The notes under the pieces: model-generated | Told to the model about the DNA's origin: nothing | The model's input: only the letters and a program-made list of their open reading frames with translations | Databases searched by the model: none | Program-made: the position numbers and the translations under genes | NCBI RefSeq assembly: GCF_905171765.1 | Contig: NC_053397.1 | Location: 112,671,295-112,735,294, forward strand | DNA: 64,000 nt | Reading direction: 5' to 3' | DNA from: Bufo bufo | Lineage: Eukaryota > Chordata > Amphibia > Anura > Bufonidae | Shown: positions 31,220 to 43,686 of the stretch, in pieces | Position numbering within the stretch: position 1 is the first letter of the stretch | Layout of the letters: each line of letters opens with the position of its first letter

Positions 31220-33056
31220 CATTGTAGGGCTTAAGATTCTGTCTTTAAATGCCAAGGGGCTCAATTGCCCTCAAAAAACGGTCCTATATCTGGAAAGAAG
31301 CATCTGCATCCAATGCTGATATTTTATGTATCCAGGAAACTCACTTGTTGCAAAGTGATGCAGTGAGAATACGTCACCACCTTTTAGAGGTTCCCCCTTC
31401 CCGTCTGACATGCTAACCGCCTTAATAGTCACCCTCCCGAAACCAGGCAAGTCACTGGACACCCCCCAAAATGTTAGGCCTATTTCATTACTCAACTCTG
31501 ATATAAAACTTTTCGCCAAACTCCTTGCAAGCAGGTTGTCTCCGCTGCTTCCCTATCTGATTGAAGCAGACCAGACTGGGATTGTGGCAGGTAGGCAAGC
31601 ATCAGACAACACCAGAAGAATAGTTGACTTGTTCAATTATGCTGAAGTACACAACCTACCAATGCTTGCAGTGACATTGGACGCAGAAAAGGCGTTTGAC
31701 CGTCTACACTGGTCATTTGCATTTTCTGCAATCAGGGAGATGGGTTTAAGGGACCTATATTGAATGCCATTGAAAATTTATACTCTTCTCCCTCAGCTAA
31801 AGTATGGGTCAATGGTGTGGTCTCTGACCCTTTCCAAATCACTAACTGGTACAGACAGGGATGCCCCTTATCACCCCTGCTTTTCATCCTTGCCTTAGAA
31901 CCCCTGGCACGACACATCAGAAACTCAGATAGCCTCTCTGGGATTGAGATTGGGAGCCGGTCTCATAAAATCACACTCTATGCCAATGATATTATCCTAA
32001 CTTTAACGAGACCACTCTTCTCGCTAAAACACGCAATGGACATCATTATAAAACACGCAATGGACATTATAATAAAATAAATAGCTCCAAATCTCAAGCG
32101 TTACCCATTAATATGACAAGATGAAGTGACATTGTTGCGGTCCCATTATGACTTAGATTGGCAATCATCTGAATTGCCCTATCTGGGAGTCAAACTTACT
32201 TCACCATGCTTGCTATATACAAGCAGAATTACGAGCCCCTTCTTTCCACTATGACAAAGGACTTCTCGTCTTTTGCAAGGAAATCGGTGTCGTGGGTTGC
32301 TAGAATTGCATCATTCCAAATGATGCCTCTCCCCAAACTTATATATATGTTTTGAGCTTTTCCCATCCCCATTCCATCCACTTTTTTTAAGAAGGCTCAG
32401 ACTATATTGGGTAAATATATTTGGGGCTCATCCAAACCTAGAATTGCCAAAAATCTCATGTTTAAGAAAAAAGGGGCCGGAGGGGCAGGCTTACCGATTA
32501 TCGAGGACTATCGTAAAGCGATAGGTCTTTCTTTTGCCCGTGAATGGTGGTTACAAGGCAGTATAAAAGCCTGATTCCATATAGAATCTCAGTCCATAGA
32601 GCGAGGTACTTTTGAAAGACTGCCTAATACGGTCACTATGGAATTCAGGGCCCCCCAAAGCTAAATTGCTTACAGTGGCCCATGCGGGTAAACTATGGAC
32701 CCAAATCCACAGGTTGCAAGGGGACTCCCACTCGTCACTCTTCCGACATGCCACCACTCGCACATTGGAAACAGTGATACCTGACATCAATTTGTCTGAA
32801 TGGCGCATGAGGGGAATTCATAGTACTTCCCAACTACTGGCAGCAAATGTAGTCCTTCCTTTTGAATCACTTCAGCTGTCTTTTCAACTACCACAGAAAG
32901 AATTCTTTAACTACCTGAGGGACAGTCATTTCCTAACCCATATAATAAAATCATCCCCTTCGGTGAATACTGACGTTCTTAGACTTTACCAATTCCCTTC
33001 TTCAAAAAACACACTCATTGTGAGTCAGGGAGAGCTGCGCTTAGGAAGGGACAGAT
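31220..33056 (+). pseudogene. L1-A ORF2 (endonuclease remnant and reverse transcriptase)
   Basis: The endonuclease start is seen as LSLNAKGLN and ILCIQETHL (31230-31340). A deletion near 31385 then joins it to RT: TLPKPGKSLDTPQNVRPISLL (31425), DQTGIVAGRQ, TLDAEKAFDRLHW, GCPLSPLLFILALEPLA. The catalytic box reads YANDIIL near 31981, with Asn replacing the first Asp. Frames then shift repeatedly up to 33058. It would have been the nicking and copying enzyme of the LINE. Confidence 0.8.
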
Positions 33057-33844
33057 AGTGTTGGGAATGTGATCGCAATATAGTCAATAGAAAAACGTTT
33101 CAAAGACCCAAAAGTCCTTTTAAGGACTATTGTGTGAGGTGGCAGGCTGGCAGCAATATAATATAGCTAGGAAATTTTTGTTTCCATACTTTGCAATACT
33201 TTTTGGATAGAGGGTGTCTGCAGTGACTTGTGACATCTTGGCTGCAATACCTTCTGTGTGTCAGGGCCAGATATTGGGAAAAATATTACTGACAACAAAT
33301 ATATATTTTTCATAATTTATCCACACTTTACCTATAACCAGTGTCTGCAGTGAATTGTCACATCTGCGCTGCAATAGCGTGTGTGTGTGTGTCAGGGCCA
33401 GATATTGGGAAAAATATTAGCGAAAACAATTGAAGATTTTCCTAGTTTTAATGAAGTAAAATATAGATTTTAAGAAAGACGGGAGACAAACATTATGCTT
33501 TAGATCTTTCTCTTTTACTCCCAGCAGCAAATGGTTAACAATGTAAACAGATTTATATATTTTTTTTATAAGATATGCAAATCCATATTCGGGAACAGAC
33601 CATGAACATGCAGTAAAGGTTATATAATGTTAAACCTTCCTAATAACGTCCTTCTTTCTTGATGAGATGGTGACGGTAACAGGAAGTATGAATAACGTAA
33701 ACATCCACAGTAATCACAGACGTGAGGGATTGAAAGTGGAACCGATGACTTGATGAGGTTAAATGATCCTGAAAATAATAGAAGTATTAAACTAAAAAGA
33801 AAAAGACAAGAATAAGGGTCGGGTCAAAAGGGTGGGATAATGTT

Positions 33845-33945
33845 AGTCTCCTGTCTTTCTTAAAATCTATATTTTCCTTTATTAAAACTAGGAAAATCTT
33901 CAATTTTAATTCAAGACAGGAGACTCCATTATGCAAGTTCAAAGC
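33845..33945. repeat. DIRS-3 internal complementary region
   Basis: Left part (ctttcttaaaatctatattt and taaaactaggaaaatcttca) is the complement of 33430-33485. The right part (ttttaattcaagacaggaga) is the complement of the right terminus at 39270-39294. Confidence 0.85.
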
Positions 33946-33990
33946 TTATGCTCTATGATAAAATTGCTGACAAAAGTTATCAAATTATAA

Positions 33991-34950
33991 TTAATGGTTA
34001 CCGATCAATACCATGGAAACGTGTGATTCTGGTCGGAAGTAAAAAGTTTTAAAAGTAGATTCGGAGGTCCAGTTGGCAGCTTTTAGAATGTCCGATAAGG
34101 ATCCTCCAGCTTGTCTAACTTTAGTAGACATAGCTCCTCTAGTGGAGTGTGCTCCAAAAAGTGACGTATCTACCCCGGCTAAGGACATAGTTTGAGAAAC
34201 CCATCTAGCTAGGGTTGCCGGAGAGACTGGCAAGTGGGGTTTGCAATATGAAATGAGGAGTTGGGACACTGATGGGTTCCTGAGGGATAAAGTTCTACGT
34301 TCGTAAGATTGTAGACATCTAACTACACACAGTTTTTCCTGTAAAGGGAAAGCGGGATAGAAAACTGAAAAAATGTAATTTTTTGCATTATGGACAATAC
34401 AATAAAAAAATGAACTCCTTGTGGCAGGAATTGTCTACGAGAAATGTCTAATGATCGGACATCCAAAACACGTTTAAATGATATTAGGCATAGTAACAGT
34501 TAACTTGAAAGACAATAACTTCAACTTCAAGATTATCTTCCCAAGTCAGGAACAAATCCAATACCAAATTGACGTCCCAAGTAGAACTGTACTTAGGAGT
34601 CGGAGGTCTTCAAAATCTAATGCCCTTCATAAGCTTGCAAATTAAAGGGTGTTTACCAATTGCTAAACATTGGATAGGTATGTGGTAAAAAGAGATGGCT
34701 GAACGATAAACATTAATAGTTCTGTATGCTTTGCCTGCGTGGAAACGGTGAGATAGGAAATTTATAATCTGATTTTAAAGGTGCAGATACGGGATCCAAT
34801 GACCATTGATTGCACCAATCAGACCAAATCTTCCAGGCTGATCTGTAAGAAGATCGGGTGCCTGGAGCCCAGGCGTCAGAGAGGATATTGCTAGCCGATT
34901 GTGAAATCTTGTAATCAATTCTTGACAGCCTGAGATGAGCCAAGCTGTTA
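33991..34950 (-). pseudogene. DIRS-3 tyrosine recombinase (fragmented)
   Basis: 34943-34713 encodes the core-binding part (ILSDAWAPGTRSSYRSAWKI, WSDWCNQW). 34269-33991 encodes the C-terminal catalytic part with ATLARWVSQTM, the H-x-x-R box in GAHSTRGAMST and the Tyr region FKTFYFRPE. The segment between (34700-34280), which should carry the first Arg, is in several frames. The degree of breakage rules out function. Confidence 0.75.
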
Positions 34951-35049
34951 GAGATAAAAGGTTCGATCGAATCAGAGGGTGATGCTGCCCATACGGGTCT
35001 AAGAGTATCGACGGATGGATCGGAAGTATTCGTGGATAATCTATGGTCA

Positions 35050-36639
35050 TTGCCAGAACCTGGGGAAACCAGGATTGTGTTGTCCAGAGTGGGGAAATCA
35101 ATACTATAGTTGATTGTTGAGACATGGTTAGGAGAAGAGTCCTCGGAATTAGATTAAAAGGAGGGAAAGCATATAGGGTTTCCGCAGGCCAGGGTTGAGA
35201 GAGCGTCGGTACCTAGGGACTCTGGATCGGGATGGCAACTAAAAAACCGAGGAAGTTGACGATTGAGTCGAGAGGCAAAAAGGTCTAAATGCATTGGATC
35301 CCAAAGCGTATTGATCTGATGGAAGATAGTGGGGTCTAGTCTCCAATCTATGGAATCTGACAGGAATCGGGAATTCCAGTTTGCAATGGTATTTTACAAG
35401 CCAGGGAGGTATTCTGCTTTTTGGTTGATATGTTTGTCTAGGCAGAAATGCCAAAATTCTTTGGCGATGTTTGCTAACATCTCTGATCTGGTTCCTCCCA
35501 AGCGGTTGATGTATTGCACTGCCGCTATATTGTCCATCCGAAGAAGGACACAACAATGGGACTTGTGTTTCGTGAAACTCTTGAGGGCAAAAGAGCCTGC
35601 CAAGAGTTCTAAACAATTGATATGAAGGTAAGATTCTTCTGTGGACCATTTCCCTCCTGTGGAAAGGGAGCCACATCGAGCACCCCAACCCAATCGACTG
35701 GCGTCTGACTCTATAATTATATTTGGGACCGAATTGAAAATGGTTTTCCCATTCCAGTCTTGGATATGCTGTAGCCACCCAAGGATTTCTTCCCTGGTAT
35801 CCAGGGTTAGGGTTATCTCGTCTGAATAACCTAACCCCTCCCTCAAATGCTGAGCTTTTAGCCGTGGAGAGCTCTGTAGTGTAGGGGGACGGGAAGATCG
35901 CCTGAATCGAGGCCAAGAGAAGGCCCACAATTTGTGCGATAGTCCGAAAAGACACTAAATTTTTGTTATGGACAGATCGAATTTCTTTTCTGATAGTCTT
36001 CAATTTCCTGGATGGGAGACTCAGTAGCTGAGTATCCACTAGAAATCCCCAAAACTCAATCTGTCTCGATGGTCTTCAAACCGACTTTTCGTGGTTGATT
36101 AAAAACCCCAGATTGGATAAGAGGGTTAACGTCAGGTGAATGTGGAGTTAGATTAATTAATGAGATTGAGCCATAATGAGGATGTCGTGTAAATAAATGA
36201 AGAGACGTACACCCCGTGTTCGAAGGATTGCTACTACTGGTTTCAATAGTTTTGTGAAACGCCATGGAGCCGAAGATAGGCCGAACGGTAGGCTGGTGAA
36301 TTGATATTTGTGACCCTTCCATAGAAATTGGAGATATGGTTGAGATGTGGGGTGCATAGGCACCGTGAGGTAGGCGTCTTTCAGGTCTATTTTTGCTAGC
36401 CAATCTTGTTGTAAAAGTAGGTCCCTCAATAAATGGATTCCTTCCATTTTGAAATGTCTGTAACGGATATAATTGTTGAGGGTTTTCAGGTTGATAATCA
36501 GTCTGTGGCCTCCATCCCTCTTTTTCACTAAGAAGAGGTTGCTTAGAAAACCCGGTGATTGAACGGGTATTTCGATCAAAGTGCCCTTGGAACATAGTTC
36601 CTTGACTTCCAACTGAATTAGACCCTGGTCTGTTTGCAA
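35050..36639 (-). pseudogene. DIRS-3 pol: RT, RNase H, methyltransferase-like domain
   Basis: 36639-36157 encodes RT motifs LFLVKKRDGGHRLIINLKTL, KIDLKDAYLTVPMHP and LPFGLSSAPWRFTKL. The catalytic box reads FIYLHDILIM, so the first Asp has become His. 35930-35394 encodes RNase H (ESDASRLGWGA, ELLAGSFAL, RMDNIAAVQYINRLGG). Around 35300 and 35170-35040 are LDLFASRLNRQ and YAFPPFNLIPRTL, the methyltransferase-like segment typical of DIRS. Frameshifts separate these blocks. Confidence 0.85.
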
Positions 36640-37118
36640 GAATATTATAGGGTGGGGTAACTGTTTTTGAATTGGTTGGTAACCAAAATCGATTTGATAA
36701 CCTCTGTGTCTAATATCAATGAATCTGAAGAAATCATAGCCCAGACGTGGATAAAATGTTTTATTCGCCCTCCCAAGGGAAAGTGCGAAGAAAATAGAGG
36801 AAGATTCCTTACCTGCAGAGGATCTTGACCTTGGAAACCCTCTATTGCTTCTTGTACGCCATGGTCTTACTCTTGTTGGGAAGGAAGGAGTGGAATATGA
36901 GGTGGTTGGGAAGATAGTCTGTTCTTGTTAAGGAGGGGAGGGCCTCTGAAATATTGTCTCTCATGGAACACTTTGCTAGGCCTCTTTTTTTCCCAGCCCT
37001 TCTAAAAACACGGCCATGGAAGACTCGTTTTAAAGAAGTTTGGGCTTTATCTAGGGATGAAAATAGTCCCACGTATTTAATAATGTCTTTAAGAAAAGAG
37101 ACGCCGAAGAGAAGGCCC

Positions 37119-38256
37119 TCAGAAGATGGGGTATTCTCTACAGTGGCTAAATGGCTGTGGGTCTAATTTCATGAGGATAGAGCTATTTCTTTCTGTGCAT
37201 ATGGATGCATTAGTGTTACCCAATAGACATATAGCCCTTTGAGACCAACCCTTCAGGACTGACAAGTCCACTGGATTACATGAGGTCGAAGCCTGTTCAG
37301 ACAGATCCAAAATCTTTGTTAATGGACCTACCATGTCCAATAATCTGTCTTGGATCGATCTAAAGGATCGATCAATTCCTTTTTTGGGAATTTTCCCGAC
37401 TTGGACAAAAACTTAATGAGGGTTGGGTCTATTTCAGGGGTATTGGAGAGTTTATGCGGAAGAGTAGGTCTAGGGAATTCTGGCCGTAATTTGCTCCTTG
37501 CTGTTTTATCTAGCGGCTTTTTGAGCCATGAGGAAACGAACTTGGAGATCTGAGGCATGAGTACCCACTCCCCCAACCTAGGGTGTTTGATCATCCCTGG
37601 ATCAAAGAAAGGGACACCCGACCCATCTAAAATAATAGGATAAATGTTTACACTTTCTTCTAATTTCTTGTCTCCTTCATCCGAGACATCTTCATAAAGA
37701 CATATCATCATTATCAGAGATAGCTGAAATATCATCCTCTTCACAGGAGGATTCAGAAGGGGAAGAGTTATAAGAATTTGGTTAAACTCTTAAAGCCTTG
37801 GAAGCCCGCTTCGAACAGACAACCTCAGGGGCGGAGGGTTCAACGGTCACTGCTTTAGCAGCAGAAAGGGTGCTTTTTGAAAAAGCTTTAGATGTATCCT
37901 GATCCCACTTTTCCTGTAATTTTTGTACTTTTTTAGGAGTGGGATCGGTAAAAAAAGCACCTCTTTAGGGCGGATTTACCCCTATGTATACCTTCCGCTA
38001 GACGGGAAGTAGATTCTTCCGTAGACCAAAATTGGTCGAACGGAGTAGCAGGGTCTTTGGAAATTTGCGTGGTTTGCGCAGTAATAGCCATAGTCACCGA
38101 TTGAGTAATAATGTTTTGTAATGAGGACATAGCGGTATCAACTGCACACTGTACCGATTTTGCCACTGTGTCATTGACTATGGATTGGAGGAGGTCTTCC
38201 TCCACAATGATTGAACCTGGAGTTTCAGGGATTTTGTTTGGATTTTCGGCAGACAT
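37119..38256 (-). pseudogene. DIRS-3 gag-like ORF (fragmented)
   Basis: 38256-37933 opens with MSAENPNKIPETPGSIIVEE and includes a stretch of short-chain residues near QSVTMAITAQTTQ. 37744-37328 holds DPGMIKHPRLGEWVLMPQIS. 37340-37119 holds LDLSVLKGWSQRA-like sequence. The position upstream of RT and the acidic/basic makeup match DIRS gag ORFs. Three frames are needed, so it is broken. Confidence 0.6.
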
Positions 38257-38895
38257 TATAATGTAAATGTAAATATATATGTGTTTAGATAAGGATTACA
38301 ATTTAATCTGTAACAGTTAACATGTAAACGCCATAACAAACTGGTAAAGAAATAGAACGAGGTCAATATATATTCATGAAAATGTAAAAGGATATTATGC
38401 CACAAGGCCACTAGGTGGCAGTAGAGTACTATGGAAAACAGACGGTAAGTGAGCACAGACTCTGACAGGAACGCCAAGGGTGTTGGAGGAAAAACCTGTG
38501 AGAGAAAAGAGCGTGCAGGCTGAGGACCAACCGCTTGTGCGTACTGCAAAGACGGAGCGCCGAATGGCAAGTAGAGGGAATAGGAAGAGGGTAACGGCAG
38601 AAAGCGCACTTATGGACAACCCTAACACTGGGGAAGTGAGGGAAATATAAGTCTATAAATATGAAAAGATAATAATTAGGAAAAACACTGGTCCCTAATA
38701 TCGGTCACCAGATGTATGGCATGAATAAAAAGACACAGAAATAAATAGGTATACACCTATAAGTGATTAAAAAACTTGTCTACTATAATAATATACACAT
38801 ATTAATAATCATAGCAGAAAATTTGATACGTATCTGGGAGTCAGCAGCAAGAAAGACGGACGTTATTAGGATGGTTTAACCTTATATAACCTTTA

Positions 38896-39147
38896 GGCTC
38901 CATTCACACGTCCGCAAAATGGGTCCACATCCATTCCGCAATTTTGTGGAACGGGAGCGGACCCATTCATTCTCGGAGAGCGCGGCCCCGATCTTTGGGT
39001 CCGCAGTTCCTCAAAAAGATAGAGCATGTCCTATTCTTGTCCGCAGCTGCGGACAAAAATAGGCATTTCTATAGGGGTGCCGGGCGGGTGTGTTGCGGAT
39101 CCGCAATTTGCCAGTCCGCAACACAGCACGGACGTGTGAATGGAGCC
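38896..39147. mobile_element. Harbinger-like MITE with TTA duplication in DIRS-3
   Basis: Termini GGCTCCATTCACACGTCCGC and GGACGTGTGAATGGAGCC, flanked by TTA (38893-38895, 39148-39150). It interrupts the DIRS-3 terminal repeat: taacctt before and ctgcatgttc after are contiguous in the copy at 33610-33640. Confidence 0.85.
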
Positions 39148-39489
39148 TTACTGCATGTTCATTGGCTGTTCCTGAATATGGATTTGCATATCTTAATAAA
39201 AAATATGTTTTCTGTTTACATTGTTAACCATTTGCTGCTGGGAGTAAAAGAGAAAGATCTAAAGAATAATGGAGTCTCCTGTCTTGAATTAAAATTATAT
39301 TTTTTCCATAATTTATCCACACTTTGCCTATAAACGTTGTCTGCAGTGAATTGTCACATCTGCGCTGCAATAGCGTGTGTGTCAGGGCCAGATATTGGGA
39401 AAAATATTACTGACAACAAATATATTTTTTCCAGAATTTATCCACACGTTGCCTATAAACGGTCCCTTATAACATATAACATTTAATAT

Positions 39490-42400
39490 GAAGAAGGCAA
39501 GCATTAAGGGACGGGGAAGTGGCTGTGATGCTGACGTTGAAACTGTGCCTGCTGCCAGAGCACAAGAAAAACAATCATCCAAGATACAGTTGGATTGCAG
39601 CAGATAGTGCTTCCAGTCGGTTAAGCACCACCCTGTCTTCCACCAAGTCTAGTCGCAGTAGCCAGGAGTCTGGTCCACACAATCCTCATCCTGATCCTCC
39701 TTTCTCCCACCATATACAGTCTGACCAAACAAGTGATCCCACACTCTGATATTCCGAGGACCTCTTTGCATCGCCATTAATTGATTTGGACCTCTCACCA
39801 AGCACGCTTGAAGAGGGACCTGAGATCTTTTGCCCCAATTCCCAAACGCTTGAGCATCCAGAGTCACAAGAACATGATGCTGGGGAACGGCAATTAGTGT
39901 TTAATGAGGTGGATGATGATGACACAGTTGCCAATGACTCAACAACCATTACTGTCTCAAGAGGTTGAGGAAGAGGATGACACACAGAGTTCAATCACTG
40001 AGGTTGTGGTTAGGTCAACAAGGGAAGCAGTACAGAGGGGGAGGGATCTGCAGCACTGCAACAGGCTGGAAGAGGCAGTGGGGTGGCAAAAGGGAGAAGG
40101 CAAGCCGAACCAAACAGGCCTGCAACTGTTCCATGGAGCACACCCTTGCGTAAATCTCCCTTGCCAAGGGGTAGGTGTTCGATGCTTTTTTCTTTTATGA
40201 AAGTGGGGGCGACAAAAGAATAGTAGTTTGCAACCTGTGCCACACCAAAATGAGCCGGGGCGTGAACACTAGGAACCTCACAACCACCAGCATGATCCGC
40301 CACATGTCATCAAAGCACCCTAATAGGTGGGCCGAATGCCTGGGTCCACAGTCTGCGGGTCACACCACAGCCTTCTCTTATCCTGTTACGTGCTGGCCAA
40401 TCCCCTGTCCAAGACGCAGGCCCGGATGCCTCCCACCCTGCACCTGGACCGTCGCAAGCACCAGCGCAGCGTCCAAATGTCATTACCCCAGGCATTTGAA
40501 CGCAAGCGCAAATACCCAGCCACCCACCCACAGGCTATAGCACTAAATGCGCAGCTTTCCAAATTATTGGCCCTGGAAATGTTGCCATTTAGGCTTGTGG
40601 ACACTGAGGCCTTCCGCAGTCTGATGTCGACGGCCATCCCTCATTAAGCATTCCCCAGCCACCACTATTTTTCAAGGTGCCAGCCTTACACCAACATGTG
40701 TCCCATAACATCACACGTGCCCTGACCAAGGCAGTTACTGGGAAGGTCCACTTAACCACGGACACATGGACAAGTGCTTTCGGCTAGGGATGCTACATTT
40801 CCCTGACTGCACACTGGGTGAATGTTGTTGAAGCTGGGAGTGACTTGTACCCTGGGATAGCACAGGTGCTACCGATGCAAACGATTGCAAGCCCCATCAG
40901 GGTTTCCGCCACCACCTACGTTAGTGGCTCCAACCCCCACTTCTACTGCTCCACTTCCACCTCCGAAGTATCCACGTGCAGCACCAGTCAGTCATCAGTT
41001 GGAGCTGGAAGCTGTGTAGCACTGCAGTGGGGAAGCTGATCTGCCTAGGTGACAAACACACACCGCCGCAGAGCTGTGGCAGGGGATAAGAGACCAGACT
41101 GAGCTGTGGCTCTCGCCACTCAACCTATAACCAGGCATGGTTGTGTCTGATAATGGCCATAAATTGGTGGCGGCTTTGGAGCTGGGCAACCTTACACACA
41201 TCCCATGCCTTGCCCACGTATTCAACCTTGGGGTTCAGCGGTTTCTAAAAACATACCCCAATTTGCCTGAGCTACTGGTGAAGGTGCGCCGCATGTGTGC
41301 ACATTTCCACAAGTCACTGACAACTTCAGCCAGTCTGTAAACGCTGCAGCAGCGCTTGAAATTGCCAGCTCAGCAGCTGTTGTGCGACGTGAGCACACGC
41401 TGGAACTCCACGTTCCAAATGTTGGCCAGGCTTTGTGAGCAGCAGAGGGCAATTGTGGAATACCAGCTGCAACATGGTCGTCGCCTTTCCAGTCAGCTTC
41501 CGCTGTTCACAAGCGAGGAGTGGGCATGGATGTCTGACCTCTGTGAGGTTTTTACGCAAATTTGAGGAATCAACACAGATGGTGAGTGACGATAACGCTA
41601 TTATCAGCGTCACCATCTCACTTCTGTGTCTTCTCAAACGCTCGCTGCTCACAATTAAGGACGGCGCTGTGCATGTGGAAGAGGTGGAAATGGGAAAAGA
41701 CATTACAAAGGTTGATGATGGCCAGGCCACCCTCAGTTCGTCTTCTCAGTACGAAATGGAGGCTGAGGAGGAGGAGCAGGAGACGGTTTCCTCAGCTACA
41801 GGGGGTTGTACCCATGGAAGTTTAATTCCATCTGTTCTGCGTGGGTGGGCAGAGGAGGATGAGGAGATTGGGAGTGATCCTCCTGATGACAACAGCGAAG
41901 TCTCGCCTGTTGGTACTATGGCACACATGGCTGACTTCATGTTAGGCTGCCATTCCCGCTACCCGCGCGGTATGCGCATTTTAAACAACACGGATTACTG
42001 GTTGTTCACCCTTCTGGAGACAAGGGGAACACACAGCAGTTCCAACAGAGGCAGGGCAACACTCTCCAAAGCCTGGGACAGTTTAATTACACCCTGCCAG
42101 CACCCTCACCCTGATGTGCGGCCTACTACCACAAGGAGAGAGAAATTTTGGAAGATGGTGAAGGAGTACATAGCAGACCCTGTAAGCGTCCTCAATGATC
42201 CCTCAGTGCTTTACAAGTACTGGGTGTCCAAGCTGGACACATGGCACGAACTGGCGCTCTACACTTTGGAGGTGCTGACCTGCCCTGCCGCCAGCGTTTT
42301 GTTGAGCGTGTATTTAGTGCTGCTGGTGGCATTATAACAGATAAGCATATCCGCCTGTCAACTGAAAATGCTGACAGGTTGACTTATAAAAATGAACAAG
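39490..42400 (+). pseudogene. hAT transposase with BED zinc finger (broken)
   Basis: The start at about 39490 reads MKKASIKGRGSG, then frames change several times. A BED-type finger is visible at 40215-40315: CNLCHTKM, NLTTTSMIRHMSSKH. The RNase H-like core shows HLTTDTWTSAF (first Asp, about 40755), MVVSDNGHKLVAAL (second Asp, about 41140), CLAHVFNLGVQRFL and DVSTRWNSTFQM (41390). The C-terminal dimerisation domain starts YKYWVSKLDTWHEL (42210), continues LTCPAASVL, and after a frameshift near 42300 reads GGIITDKHIRLSTENADRL. hAT proteins excise and reinsert DNA with 8-base duplications. Multiple stops show that this copy is inactive. Confidence 0.85.
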
Positions 42401-42599
42401 GCCTGGATTGACCATGACTTCTCGACTCCACCAGAGGAATGCTGATGAACATAAAGGCACTTTACATGTGTTGTTTTTAATGTAGTTAATAGACTGTATT
42501 CCCATGTACCTATTCCACCACAAACAAGGGTATATGGTTGAATCTTCCTTTTCTCATCCTCCTCTTCCGTCATATCAACATGCATTGCTTATTCGTCAC

Positions 42600-43122
42600 A
42601 TATAGTGCCCTCGCATATATGGCCTTCGAATAGAATTTTTTAGAGGGTCCGCTCACCAGCAGGCCCTCACATCAAATTTTTTACAGGGTCCGTTCACCAG
42701 CAGGCCCTCACATATAATTTTTTAGGTCCGCTCACCAGCAGGCCCTTACATCTCATTTTTTACATCTAATTTTTTTAGATGGTCCGCTCACCAGCAGGCC
42801 CTCACATCTCATTTTTTACAGTGTCAGCTCACCAGCAGGCCCTCACATATAATTATTTAGGTCTGCTCACCAGCAGACCCTTACATCTAATTTTTTACAG
42901 GCTCAGCTCACCAGCAGGCCCTCACATCTCATTTTTTACAGGGTCCGCTCACCAGCAGACCCTTACATCTAATTTTTTACAGGCTCAGCTCACCAGCAGG
43001 CCCTCACATATAATTTTTTAGAGGGTCAGCTCACCTGCAGGCCCGCAAATTAAATCTTTTGCAGGGTCAGATGAACTGCAGGCCCACAACTCAACTCTTT
43101 TACAGGGTCAGATCAGCTGCAG
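42600..43122. repeat. hAT 3' minisatellite (ctcaccagcaggccctcaca), block 1
   Basis: About 10-12 units of 40-45 bases of the form gggtc(c/a)gctcaccagcaggccctcacat..aattttttaca, degrading rightward to 'ctgcaggcccgcaa'. Related units reappear at 50160-50450 and 53380-53500. Confidence 0.85.
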
Positions 43123-43127
43123 GCCCG

Positions 43128-43658
43128 TGTCACCGCCAGACATCTGAGAAGCTCTGACAGACGTTCTTCAGAACCTCCTGCTTGAGGTTCTTTTGTTTTA
43201 CTTTCGTTTTGTCATCTCGTTTCCCTCTCTCAGCTGTCATCTAGTTGCACTGATTGCATCCCTTTAAATCCCCTCCCATACTGCATCACTTTGCGGTTTA
43301 TACAACTTCCTGGAGTGTGTGCATGCTGGATGCTACAACTGATGCTTCTACAGATAAGTCTGTTCATTTATCTGTGTTTTCCTGTTTGCTTGATCCTAGG
43401 TGACCCTGACTCCCTCTGTATTAAGTGTAGGGAGCCGGTGGTTGTGTCCCCTCACTATTATAGGGTGTTCAGGTTTCATACAGTCGAGGAACGACGGTAT
43501 GCAATTATCTACCATAGAGAAAAATCTAGGCATAGGCTGAGCAGTAAGGGAGAGAGCTAGGGCTGTTGCAGGGCTTACCCTTTGGTTCCTTAGTTTTGGA
43601 TCAAGTCAGTCGGATCTTCATTTATGTCTTCTAGTTTTCTGTAACACCTTCCGTGACA
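43128..43658 (+). repeat. Chromovirus 5' LTR
   Basis: 531 bases, TGTCACCG...CCGTGACA. It differs from the 3' LTR by a small number of substitutions and short indels, mostly in the last 200 bases. Confidence 0.95.
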
Positions 43659-43686
43659 TTATAAACCGCCCAAAACAGTCTCAAGC

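Larger units (their letters stand above)
30004..33056 (+). mobile_element. L1-A: L1/Tx1-like LINE, internally deleted
   Basis: It starts in Tc1-C DNA right after tttataaatacccag with a GC-rich leader. It carries an ORF1 with coiled coil and an ORF2 with a short endonuclease remnant joined to RT. Its 3' end is replaced by the hAT element near 33057. No target duplication can be read. Confidence 0.75.
33430..39294 (-). mobile_element. DIRS-3: DIRS retrotransposon of a different family, minus strand
   Basis: Termini are ttgaagattttcctagtttt at 33430 and cctgtcttgaattaaaa at 39294. Inverted repeats internal to them pair at 33490-33660 and 38850-39260 (for example ggttatataatgttaaacct). The ICR at 33845-33945 joins both termini. 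Coding order on the minus strand is gag-like (38256-37119), RT/RNase H (36639-35239), methyltransferase-like (about 35300-35050), and recombinase (34950-33991). It lacks the TTACCGGTAA core of DIRS-1/2, so it is a separate lineage. Confidence 0.85.
33218..39480. repeat. ~128-bp tandem repeats in the hAT leader, split by DIRS-3
   Basis: Copies start at about 33218, 33343 and 39338. Each contains ctgcagtga.ttgt.acatct and gtcagggccagatattggga. DIRS-3 (33430-39294) lies inside the second copy: aaaacaa on its left and ttatattttttcc on its right restore one unit. Confidence 0.8.

Noticed and set aside
39295..42400. A domesticated host gene of the ZBED type
   Set aside because: The hAT transposase has many stops and frameshifts and sits in an element with its own repeats, so it is a decayed transposon copy.
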